Below are positions 7,727 through 15,499 of a stretch of 33,351 bases of DNA, in pieces (positions within the stretch are counted from its first letter, which is position 1; every line of letters starts with the position of its first letter). The stretch covers positions 1 through 33,351 of the forward strand of contig JBBDWK010000039.1 of the NCBI GenBank assembly GCA_040902885.1, in the 5' to 3' direction. The DNA is from JBBDWK01 sp040902885 (GTDB taxonomy: Bacteria; Acidobacteriota; Terriglobia; Bryobacterales; Bryobacteraceae). The notes below the pieces were generated by a model. It searched no databases and was not told the DNA's origin. It saw only the letters and a list, made by a program, of their open reading frames with translations. The translations under genes were made by a program, and so were the position numbers.

Positions 7727-8251
7727 ATGAAAACACAGGAACTTGAACGCGTATCGGCTTCGTTGCCTTCGAGAAGCTTGATTACGCTAACCATCAACGG
7801 CGCAGAGAGGCAGCTGGAGATTGCGCCGTGGACAACTTTGTTAGACGCGCTGCGTGAGTATGTGGGTTTAACCGGTACGAAAAAAGGATGCGACCACGGA
7901 CAGTGCGGAGCTTGCACCGTCCTGGTGGATGGAAAAAGCATCAATTCGTGTCTGACTCTGGCAATCATGAAAGACGGTGCGGATATAACGACAATTGAAG
8001 GATTGGCCAGAGGAAACGCACTTCACCCGTTGCAACAGGCGTTCATTGAACACGATGCCCTGCAATGCGGGTACTGTACGCCGGGGCAGATCTGCTCGGC
8101 TGTAGCTCTGATCAATGAAGGCCGGGCGAAGACGGAAAATGACATTCGGGAACTGATGAGCGGCAACATCTGTCGTTGCGGCGCTTATCCGAACATTCTC
8201 GCGGCGATTCAACAAGTCATGCAGGCGGGTGAAAGGAACGTGAAGCCGTGA
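7727..8251 (+). CDS. Molybdenum hydroxylase small subunit, two [2Fe-2S] clusters (xanthine/aldehyde oxidase family, PaoA/YagT-like)
   Basis: A 174-residue iron-sulfur subunit. The N-terminal plant-ferredoxin-like domain binds one [2Fe-2S] through Cys55, Cys60, Cys63 and Cys75 ('KKGCDHGQCGACTVLVDGK'). The helical C-terminal domain binds the second through Cys114, Cys117, Cys149 and Cys151 ('QCGYCTPGQ' and 'NICRCGAYPNI'). It passes electrons from the molybdenum centre to the FAD subunit. Unlike E. coli PaoA there is no twin-arginine signal, only about 18 polar residues before the fold, so the enzyme is probably cytoplasmic. The ATG at 7727 follows an AGAGGG at 7718-7723. The stop overlaps the next start (GTGA). 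This is the first gene of a three-gene operon whose base composition looks more AT-rich than its neighbours. Confidence 0.95.
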   Translation: MKTQELERVSASLPSRSLITLTINGAERQLEIAPWTTLLDALREYVGLTGTKKGCDHGQCGACTVLVDGKSINSCLTLAIMKDGADITTIEGLARGNALHPLQQAFIEHDALQCGYCTPGQICSAVALINEGRAKTENDIRELMSGNICRCGAYPNILAAIQQVMQAGERNVKP

Positions 8252-9243
8252 ACAGTTTTTCATACGTAAGAGCCGCCGACGTAGCGTCCGCTGTGCGCGA
8301 GGCCTCCAAAGACACCGAGTCAACGTTTATCGCGGGCGGCACAAATCTGATCGATCTGATGAAGGAGAATGTCGCCCGTCCGAGCCGCTTGATCGATATC
8401 ATGCGTCTATCTTTGAATCGCATCGAGGACATGGACAACGGCGGCTTGCGGCTTGGCGCGTTGGTGACCAATGCGGCTACGGCCTACAACGAGCAAGTCG
8501 AAAAACGTTACCCGCTGCTCTCGCGGGCGATTCTGTCGGGTGCGTCACCGCAACTCCGCAATATGGCAACCAATGGCGGGAATCTGCTGCAGCGAACCCG
8601 CTGTTACTACTTTTACGATACGGCCACTCCCTGTAATAAGCGAGAGCCTGGCGCCGGCTGTTCGGCCATCGAAGGGTTCAACCGCATGCACGCGATCCTC
8701 GGCACGAGCGATCAATGCATAGCAGTGCACCCCTCGGATATGTGCGTCGCCCTCGCCGCGCTGGAGGCGGTTGTTCGCGTCACCGGCAAAGGCGGCGATC
8801 GCGCAATCCCGTTTGCCGACTTCCATCGCTTGCCCGGGGATACGCCGCAGATCGACAGCAATTTGCGGACGGATGAGATCATCACGTCCATCGACCTGCC
8901 TCCAAAGGGTTTTGCCCATCATCATGCCTATCTGAAAGTGCGTGACCGCAAGTCCTACGCCTTTGCGCTCGTTTCGGTTGCGGCGGCGCTTGAAATGTAT
9001 GGCGACACAGTCACGGAGACACGACTCGCCCTTGGCGGTGTGGCGCACAAGCCGTGGCGCGACAGGGAAGCTGAAGCCTTGTTGAACGGCAAGGCGGGTA
9101 CCGCGGATAACTTCCGGACGGTTGCCGAGGCACTCATGCGCGATGCCGGAGGCTTCGGTCACAATACGTTCAAAATCGAGCTGGCAAAGCGAGCAATTGT
9201 GCGCGCACTGAAGCATGCCGCTCAGATGGAGGCTCGGCCATGA
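8248..9243 (+). CDS. Molybdenum hydroxylase FAD-binding subunit with an extra four-cysteine (probable [4Fe-4S]) site (PaoB/YagS-like)
   Basis: A 331-residue subunit of the CO-dehydrogenase/xanthine-dehydrogenase FAD family. The FAD-binding segment 'STFIAGGTNLIDLMKENV' is at residues 25-42, and the second FAD segment 'RNMATNGGNLLQRTRC' at 104-119. Cys119, Cys129, Cys138 and Cys157 lie in an inserted loop ('QRTRCYYFYDTATPCNKR' through 'GTSDQCIAVHPSD'). This is the insertion that carries a [4Fe-4S] cluster in E. coli PaoB and in 4-hydroxybenzoyl-CoA-reductase-like enzymes. It takes electrons from the small subunit and hands them to an acceptor. A GTG start overlaps the upstream stop by 4 bases, and its own stop overlaps the ATG of the large subunit (ATGA). 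Confidence 0.95.
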   Translation: MNSFSYVRAADVASAVREASKDTESTFIAGGTNLIDLMKENVARPSRLIDIMRLSLNRIEDMDNGGLRLGALVTNAATAYNEQVEKRYPLLSRAILSGASPQLRNMATNGGNLLQRTRCYYFYDTATPCNKREPGAGCSAIEGFNRMHAILGTSDQCIAVHPSDMCVALAALEAVVRVTGKGGDRAIPFADFHRLPGDTPQIDSNLRTDEIITSIDLPPKGFAHHHAYLKVRDRKSYAFALVSVAAALEMYGDTVTETRLALGGVAHKPWRDREAEALLNGKAGTADNFRTVAEALMRDAGGFGHNTFKIELAKRAIVRALKHAAQMEARP

Positions 9244-11465
9244 CGACCAGTTACATCGGCCAACCGCTGAGCCGAGTCGACGGGCGTGCGAAAGTGACCG
9301 GCCAGGCAAAGTACGCAGGCGAATATAACGTTCCGAATCTTGCTTACGGGTTTGTAGTCTCCAGCCCCATTGCCAAAGGACGAATCAAGAAGATTGATGC
9401 GAGCGAAGCACTCAGTCTCGAGGGTGTGGTGCAGGTGTTCACGCACGAAAACGCACCGCGCACTGTGTGGCTCGATCGAAGCTATCGGGACGAGGTCGCG
9501 GCCACCGGCTTCCCGTTTTATCCGCTCAAAGACGACGAGGTCATCTTCAGCGGGCAACCTGTCGCGCTCGTGGTCGCCGGGAACTTTGAACTTGCGCGAT
9601 ATGCTGCGTCGCTTGTTCACGTCGAGTACAAACCAGAACGGCATGCGACCGATTTAAATGAAAAGCGGGACCAAGCCTACAAACCCCAAACAAGAGAGCA
9701 TATTGAGCCACCGCCCAAGCCGCGCGGCAACCCCGATGAAGCTTTTGCCAATGCCGCCGTGCAACTCGAAGCGGAATACTCCTTACCCATTGAACACCAC
9801 AACCCGATGGAACCTTTCGCCACCACCGTTGTCTGGGAAGGCGACGGAAAGCTGACTGTATATGAGAAAACGCAAGGGCCGCAGAACAACCAACAATATA
9901 TCTGCAAGGTCTTCGGGTTGTCCGATGACGGCGTACGTCTTCTCTCGCCGTATGTCGGAGGAGCGTTCGGTTCCGGTCTACGTCCCCAGTATCAGTTGTT
10001 TCTGGCGGTAATGGCAGCGCGAGAGCTGAAGCGTTCGGTCAGAGTCTCATTGACGCGCCAGCAGATGTTCACGTTGGGGCATCGTCCTCAGACGTTGCAG
10101 CGCGTCGCGCTTGGCGCCGCAACGGACGGCAGTCTGGAAGCTCTCATCCATGAGGCTTTCGCGGAGACATCGCAGTTCGAAGATTACACCGAAAATGTCG
10201 TCAATTGGTCGGGCGAACTTTATCGCTGTGAGAACGTCAAGCTTGGTTACACCGTCGCGCAACTGGACTTGAATACTCCATGCGACATGCGCGCGCCGGG
10301 CGCCGCATGGGGATTGTTCGCGCTCGAATCCGCAATGGACGAGCTGTCCTACAAACTGGGCATGGATCCGCTCGAGTTACGCCTCAGAAACTACGCCGAC
10401 AAGGATCTCAATAACGACAAACCATTCTCGAGCAAAGAATTGCGCGAATGCTACAGGCAAGGTGCGGAGCGGTTCGGTTGGGCGAGACGCACTCCCGAAC
10501 CTCGTTCGATGCGCGATGGGGAGAGCCTCATCGGTTGGGGTTTGGCGACCGGCGTTTGGGAAGCCATGCAGTTGACGGCAAGCGCGAAAGCTGTGTTGAC
10601 CGCCGACGGCAAACTAACAGTCAGTAGCGCCACCGCGGACATCGGGACCGGAACCTACACGATCATGACGCAGATCGCGGCCGAGACGCTCGGCTTGCCG
10701 ATCGAGGAGGTAACCTTCAAACTCGGTGATTCAACCCTCCCGAAAGCGCCGGTCGAAGGTGGTTCCTTTACAGCGGCCACGGTCGGATCGGCAGTCAGGG
10801 CGGTATGCGAGGGAGTGCGCGAAAAGCTGTTCACACTTGCCAGAAACGTCAAGAACTCGCCGATTGCCGGCGTCAAGTTGGAGGACGTAACGTTTGCCGG
10901 CGGCTACCTCAGACTGCATAGCGACCCTTCGCGGGGCGTTTCCATAAGGGACGCGATGCGCCACGGGGAAGTCGGCAGCATTGAAGAAGAGAAGTCAGTC
11001 CTCCCCAACATGTTGGAGCAATCGCGATATACGCGGCATTCGCATTCGGCGGTGTTCGCGGAAGTGAAGGTGGACGAGGACCTGGGCACGATTGAGGTCG
11101 CGCGCGTGGTGAGTGCCGTTGCTTGTGGACGCATTCTCAATCCTAAGACGGCGCGAAGTCAGATCATGGGTGGCATCGTGTGGGGTATCGGCATGGCTCT
11201 GGAAGAGGTGAGCGTGATCGACCAGAAGTTCGGACGGTTCATGAACCACAATCTGGCGGAATATCACGTGCCGGTCAATGCCGACGTGCATGATATCGAC
11301 GTGATCTTTGTCGAGGAACACGATTCCATCGTCAATCCATTGGGCGTCAAAGGCGTGGGGGAACTCGGAATCGTTGGCACGGCAGCGGCAATTGCCAACG
11401 CAGTGTTTCACGCGACCGCCAAACGGATCCGCGGCCTGCCGATCACACTCGACAAGTTGATATAG
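9240..11465 (+). CDS. Molybdenum hydroxylase large subunit, molybdopterin-binding (aldehyde/xanthine oxidase family, PaoC/YagR-like)
   Basis: A 741-residue catalytic subunit. The N-terminal aldehyde-oxidase a/b-hammerhead domain begins 'IGQPLSRVDGRAKVTGQAKY'. The molybdopterin-binding domains follow, with 'SPYVGGAFGSGLRPQYQLF', 'DMRAPGAAWGLFALESAMDE' and 'GSFTAATVGSAVRAVCEGV'. The general-base glutamate of the family is Glu708 in 'GVKGVGELGIVGTAAAIAN', so the enzyme should be active. It hydroxylates an aldehyde or N-heterocycle with water-derived oxygen at a Mo-pterin cofactor; the YagR-type sequence suggests a broad aldehyde range. The usual maturation factor (XdhC/PaoD-like) is not encoded next to it. 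The ATG overlaps the FAD-subunit stop. The TAG at 11463 runs directly into scrap DNA. Confidence 0.95.
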   Translation: MTTSYIGQPLSRVDGRAKVTGQAKYAGEYNVPNLAYGFVVSSPIAKGRIKKIDASEALSLEGVVQVFTHENAPRTVWLDRSYRDEVAATGFPFYPLKDDEVIFSGQPVALVVAGNFELARYAASLVHVEYKPERHATDLNEKRDQAYKPQTREHIEPPPKPRGNPDEAFANAAVQLEAEYSLPIEHHNPMEPFATTVVWEGDGKLTVYEKTQGPQNNQQYICKVFGLSDDGVRLLSPYVGGAFGSGLRPQYQLFLAVMAARELKRSVRVSLTRQQMFTLGHRPQTLQRVALGAATDGSLEALIHEAFAETSQFEDYTENVVNWSGELYRCENVKLGYTVAQLDLNTPCDMRAPGAAWGLFALESAMDELSYKLGMDPLELRLRNYADKDLNNDKPFSSKELRECYRQGAERFGWARRTPEPRSMRDGESLIGWGLATGVWEAMQLTASAKAVLTADGKLTVSSATADIGTGTYTIMTQIAAETLGLPIEEVTFKLGDSTLPKAPVEGGSFTAATVGSAVRAVCEGVREKLFTLARNVKNSPIAGVKLEDVTFAGGYLRLHSDPSRGVSIRDAMRHGEVGSIEEEKSVLPNMLEQSRYTRHSHSAVFAEVKVDEDLGTIEVARVVSAVACGRILNPKTARSQIMGGIVWGIGMALEEVSVIDQKFGRFMNHNLAEYHVPVNADVHDIDVIFVEEHDSIVNPLGVKGVGELGIVGTAAAIANAVFHATAKRIRGLPITLDKLI

Positions 11466-11470
11466 GCAAC

Positions 11471-11548
11471 GGCAACATCTCGACCTCGGTCGCTACGGCC
11501 TTCAAGCCCAGCGACGCCGGCCTGCCCGCCTACATGGATCAAGCGGCA
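11471..11548 (+). pseudogene. 78-bp fragment of a TonB-dependent receptor gene
   Basis: These 78 bases align without gaps to 13401-13478, inside the downstream TonB-dependent receptor gene, with only five mismatches (73/78). The reading frame is preserved: both encode 'SVATAFKPSD' followed by 'GLPAYMDQAA'. After 11548 the similarity stops and a different repeat starts 14 bases later. It is a leftover of a second receptor copy or a recombination scar, and it cannot be functional as a protein. Confidence 0.85.
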
Positions 11549-11561
11549 TACGATGCTCAAC

Positions 11562-11608
11562 TGCTGGCCGAGGCAATCGTCCGGCAGGCGGAGCTCAGGT
11601 CCTTGAGC
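11562..11608. repeat. Right copy of the imperfect 47-bp direct repeat flanking the molybdenum hydroxylase operon
   Basis: Pairs with 7503-7549 (41/47 identical, same orientation). It begins 14 bases after the receptor fragment ends, about 100 bases past the operon's last stop. The frame through the receptor fragment and this repeat is open as far as a TGA at 11699, so the two may have been joined within one reading frame. No start codon or ribosome binding site supports a gene. Confidence 0.7.
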
Positions 11609-11697
11609 AATGCCTTAGCCCGCGCGACCGTCATGCGCGGAAGGGGGCCCGATACGCTGAGAGCCGCGATCGCCTCACATCGTAAAACGCTGCTACT

Positions 11698-11745
11698 CTG
11701 ATTGCAAAATCGTCTGATTGCAAAATCGCCTGATTGCAAAATCGC
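11698..11745. repeat. Three 16-bp tandem repeats upstream of the TonB-receptor promoter
   Basis: Three head-to-tail copies of ctgattgcaaaatcgY lie at 11698-11713, 11714-11729 and 11730-11745. Copies 2 and 3 are identical, and copy 1 differs only in its last base. The array ends one base before the putative -35 box. The AT-rich core attgcaaaat contrasts with the GC-rich surroundings. It could be a set of operator sites for an activator, or a slippage-prone array that changes copy number. Confidence 0.8.
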
Positions 11746-11746
11746 C

Positions 11747-11775
11747 TTGACTCCCGCTGCACGCCACGATAGATT
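11747..11775 (+). promoter_or_regulatory. Predicted sigma70-type promoter for the TonB-dependent receptor
   Basis: TTGACT (11747-11752) matches the -35 consensus at 5 of 6 positions. It is followed by an optimal 17-base spacer and TAGATT (11770-11775), a 4/6 match to the -10 box. Transcription would start near 11782, leaving a leader of about 60 bases before the GTG at 11844. The tandem repeats directly upstream are placed where activators usually bind. Confidence 0.6.
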
Positions 11776-11843
11776 GTGGCTTCGCTATTCAGCAGAACGT
11801 TTCATTTGGGTCCCATGGAACTCAGTCCGTTGAGGTGATTGCC

Positions 11844-14800
11844 GTGAAGAATCAGTCAAGGATCGCTTTTCTCGTGCTATTTGCCGCCGCTTCCGCATCC
11901 GCGCAGGAAACCCGCAGCACCATCTTCGGCCGGGTCCTGGATCAGCAGAATGCCGCCGTGGCCGGTGCGGCTGTCGTCGTAACCAACGTGGATACCAACG
12001 CAACCACTCGCCTTCGATCCAATGAGACTGGTTACTACGAAGCAAACCTCCTGCTGCCCGGAAATTACCATGTGACGGCGGAAATGCTGGGATTCAAGAA
12101 AACAGTCCGATCGCGTATCGTCCTCTCCATTAGCAGCCGGGTTGAGATCGAGATGCTGTTAACGGTGGGTGAGACGGCGGAGACGATTTCCGTCACCGCC
12201 GAGGCCCCCTTGCTGGAGGCCTCCAGCGTGAGCGCCGGGCGCATTATGGATAACCGCAGCGTCACCGACTTGCCCACGTTCAACAACAGCCCGCTCATGC
12301 TGATCAAGCTGGTGCCGGGCATTCAGGCGAGCGCGAACCGGCGCTACAACGGCGTGAACGCGCTGGGAGGCACCTCCGAAGCCCACAATGCAGGCAATGT
12401 TGGAGGCAACGACTGGTCCATCGATGGAGTGCCCAACATGGGCAACGGCTATAGCGCTGCTTACCTGCCCTACTCCACCACCATCCAGGAGTTCAAGGTC
12501 GAGTCCACCAATTTCGACGCCTCCATCGGCCACACCACCGGCATGACGGTCTCGGTGATGACCAAGTCCGGCAACAACAGCCTGCATGGCGCACTCACCG
12601 AACAGCACTGGCAGCAGCGATGGAACGGCACGCGCTTTTTCGTGAAGCAGCAGTACTACCGCGACATTGCCGCCGCGGAAGCCGCGGGCAATGCGGCGCT
12701 TGCCGAGCGGCTGCGCAGTTCACCGAAGCAGCCCTCCGGCCACTCCAATAACTACGCGGGCACCATCGGTGGACCCATTGTCATTCCAAAACTCGTCAAT
12801 GGACGCAACAAGCTGTTCTTCTTTTTCAGCTACGACGGTTTTGAGGACAAGAAGACCACCGAGTCCACCTTCAATCACACCGTCCCATCGCTGGCTCATC
12901 GCGAAGGCGACTTTTCCGATTTACTCGCCATCGGTCCCCGCTACCAGCTCTACGATCCGCTCAGCGTGCGCCTGGATCCGGCACGCCCCGGCCACGCCGT
13001 TCGCGACCCCATCAACGGTAATGTCATCCCCCGCTCGCGCATCGTCAGCCCCGCCCACGCGACGTATTCCAAGTTCTTTCCCACGCCGAACAATCCGCCC
13101 GCCCGCGCCAACCTGGAACCGCTGAACAACTATCTGGGCGTCGCCGAGCCATATAACTGGAGCTACGGCGCTCTGGCCAACCGGTTCGACTACAACCACT
13201 CCGAAAAGCACCGTTTCTTCGGCCGCTGGACCTGGCTGAAGTATCGCGAAGACCGCCAGGACTGGACCTACGAGACGGCGCGAGGCCTTCAAACAAACGG
13301 CGTCAATCGCAACAACAGCGGGATCACGCTCAACTATGTCCTCACGCCGAACGGCTCCACCGTCCTCGACCTGCAGGGCGCCATTAACCATTTCCGCGAA
13401 GGCAACATTCTGACCTCGGTCGCCACGGCCTTCAAGCCCAGCGACGTCGGCCTGCCCGCCTACATGGATCAAGCGGCAGGCGACAACCATACCCTGCCCA
13501 TCATGGCCATCTCCGGCTACGACACCCTCGGCCAATCCGTGCCGGCCTGGACCAACTTCGTCCTCGCCTCCACCAAGGTGAATTTCACGCACATCCGCGC
13601 CGCGCACACCATCACCGCCGGGCTCGATGTGCGAGACCATCGCCGCTCCGGCGGCAACCCGGGCGAAGTGAATGGCCGCTTCAATTTCACGAACAAGTTC
13701 ACCAGCCGCGAAGAAGACGGCCTCACCGTGGCCGCCAACCTGGGCCATTCCTATGCCGCTTTTCTCATGGGATTGCCCGCTTCCGCGAGTGTGGATATCA
13801 GCGCCAACTACTTCCTGCGGAATCCCTATGCCGGCTGGTTTGTGCAGGATTCCTGGCGCGCCACCTCGCGCCTCACGCTGATGTTCGGCCTCCGCATGGA
13901 GAATGAATGGGGCCGCGCCGAGCGCTACAACCGGGTCATCGGCTGGTTCGATCCGGCCGCCAAGCTCTCCATCACCGACGCCGCGCAGGCGGCCTATGCC
14001 CGCTCCCCGGTTCCCGAGCTCGCCGCGTCCGAATTCTCGGTTCTCGGCGGCTCTATCTACCCCGGCGTCAACGGCGCGGGATCGAGGCTGCAAACCAACG
14101 AATTCATGCTGCTGCCCCGTTTCGGCGCCGCCTATCAGGTGAATGCAAGAACGGTCGTGCGCGGCGGCTATGGCATCTACTTCGATACGCTGAACGCGCA
14201 GAACGTCGGCCCCGATCAGTCCGGCTTCAGCCGCGCCACGGTTAGCCCCATCACCAACGACTTCGGCCAGACATGGCTTTCCGGCAATCCGCAGATCGGC
14301 GTTTCGCCGCTCACCGATCCCTTCCCTGTGCGTGCCGATGGAACCCGCTTCGACATTCCGGTCGGCGCAGGCCAGGGCCTTCTCGCTCGCGCCGGTTCCG
14401 GCTGGAGCTTCTTCGGTGAAACCGTGCCGCGCGCCCGCCAGCAGCGTTGGCGCATCGATGTGCAGCATCAACTGGGCAACGACATGGTGGTGACGGTCGG
14501 CTATGCGGGCAGTTTCTCGGACCAGATCCGCCTTGCACAGCGGCTGGACTCTCTGCCCGGCCAATACTGGAACACAACACAGGAGCGCAACAACGCTCTG
14601 GCTAGCAACCTGAACCAGAACGTGACCAATCCCTTCCGGATTCAGAATTTCGCCGAGCTTCAGTCCTCTAATCCCATCGAATATCAGGCACTGGCTTCGC
14701 GCGGCTATTTCACCAGCCAGATCATTCCGAAGCACATGCTGCTGCGCCCATTTCCCCACATGAACAACTTGAACGCATCGGCCGCCACCGATGGCAAAGT

Positions 14801-15476
14801 GAAGACTCATTCGCTCGAAGCCAGTTTCCAGCGGCGTTTTGCTCGTGGTTTCACGTTCAATGCCAATTACACGGCGCTGTATGAGCGAGACAAGCTTTAC
14901 TATCACAACGAGTTCGACGCACTGCCCAGTTGGCGTCAATCCAACGCCGGCGTTCCCCAGCGATTTGCCGCCACGGGCATATTCGAGCTGCCTTTCGGCC
15001 GCGGCCGCGCCTTCGCGCAGTCGGGAATTGCGAGCGCGCTCTTCGGCGGATGGCAGATTGCGGGCACCTTCGAATGGCAACCGGGAGCCCTGTTGGATTG
15101 GGGCAATCTTTTCTACTCCGGCGACCTCGCCAATATCAACACCGGCGCCCGCACGCTGGACAGATGGTTCAACACCGAAGGATTCGAGCGCAATGCACAG
15201 CGCACTCCGGCGGCCTTCCAGGCTCGTGTGTTTCCAACGCGTGTCGATGGCGTTCGCGGCGACGGATTGAACCGGATTGACGCGAACATCCAGCGCGATT
15301 TCCGTCTGACCGAGAAGTTTGCCCTTCAGTTGCGCATGGATGCACTCAACGTTGCCAATCGCTCGCAATTCGCAAACCCGGATATGAATCCCATCTCCAC
15401 GAACTTCGGCCGCGTCACGAACAACACGTCCAGCACGATGCGGTTCCTGCTCTTTCAAATCCGCATCAAGTTCTGA
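11844..15476 (+). CDS. TonB-dependent receptor, Oar-like, with N-terminal carboxypeptidase-regulatory-like domain
   Basis: A protein of about 1210 residues. After a signal peptide ('SRIAFLVLFAAASASAQ') comes a carboxypeptidase-regulatory-like beta-sandwich ('IFGRVLDQQNAAVAGAAVVV' to 'TAEMLGFKKT'). A plug domain follows ('ETISVTAEAPLLEASSV', 'RSVTDLPTFNNSPLMLIKLV'), then a long barrel ending in Phe ('MRFLLFQIRIKF'), as outer-membrane barrels do. Such receptors import or export large substrates across the outer membrane with TonB energy, and are greatly expanded in Solibacter-type Acidobacteria. I prefer the GTG at 11844 over the one at 11835 because a GAGG at 11832-11835 then sits 8 bases upstream. 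It is followed 23 bases later by the PHP-like secreted protein gene, so co-transcription is likely. The ligand is unknown. Confidence 0.93.
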   Translation: MKNQSRIAFLVLFAAASASAQETRSTIFGRVLDQQNAAVAGAAVVVTNVDTNATTRLRSNETGYYEANLLLPGNYHVTAEMLGFKKTVRSRIVLSISSRVEIEMLLTVGETAETISVTAEAPLLEASSVSAGRIMDNRSVTDLPTFNNSPLMLIKLVPGIQASANRRYNGVNALGGTSEAHNAGNVGGNDWSIDGVPNMGNGYSAAYLPYSTTIQEFKVESTNFDASIGHTTGMTVSVMTKSGNNSLHGALTEQHWQQRWNGTRFFVKQQYYRDIAAAEAAGNAALAERLRSSPKQPSGHSNNYAGTIGGPIVIPKLVNGRNKLFFFFSYDGFEDKKTTESTFNHTVPSLAHREGDFSDLLAIGPRYQLYDPLSVRLDPARPGHAVRDPINGNVIPRSRIVSPAHATYSKFFPTPNNPPARANLEPLNNYLGVAEPYNWSYGALANRFDYNHSEKHRFFGRWTWLKYREDRQDWTYETARGLQTNGVNRNNSGITLNYVLTPNGSTVLDLQGAINHFREGNILTSVATAFKPSDVGLPAYMDQAAGDNHTLPIMAISGYDTLGQSVPAWTNFVLASTKVNFTHIRAAHTITAGLDVRDHRRSGGNPGEVNGRFNFTNKFTSREEDGLTVAANLGHSYAAFLMGLPASASVDISANYFLRNPYAGWFVQDSWRATSRLTLMFGLRMENEWGRAERYNRVIGWFDPAAKLSITDAAQAAYARSPVPELAASEFSVLGGSIYPGVNGAGSRLQTNEFMLLPRFGAAYQVNARTVVRGGYGIYFDTLNAQNVGPDQSGFSRATVSPITNDFGQTWLSGNPQIGVSPLTDPFPVRADGTRFDIPVGAGQGLLARAGSGWSFFGETVPRARQQRWRIDVQHQLGNDMVVTVGYAGSFSDQIRLAQRLDSLPGQYWNTTQERNNALASNLNQNVTNPFRIQNFAELQSSNPIEYQALASRGYFTSQIIPKHMLLRPFPHMNNLNASAATDGKVKTHSLEASFQRRFARGFTFNANYTALYERDKLYYHNEFDALPSWRQSNAGVPQRFAATGIFELPFGRGRAFAQSGIASALFGGWQIAGTFEWQPGALLDWGNLFYSGDLANINTGARTLDRWFNTEGFERNAQRTPAAFQARVFPTRVDGVRGDGLNRIDANIQRDFRLTEKFALQLRMDALNVANRSQFANPDMNPISTNFGRVTNNTSSTMRFLLFQIRIKF

Positions 15477-15499
15477 TAAAGATAACAGTGGTTGCTTGC

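Noticed and set aside
12921..15458. 845-codon minus-strand open frame opposite the TonB receptor
   Set aside because: It lies entirely antisense to a receptor with clear plug and barrel features. Its length follows from high GC and codon bias, and no family signature is visible.
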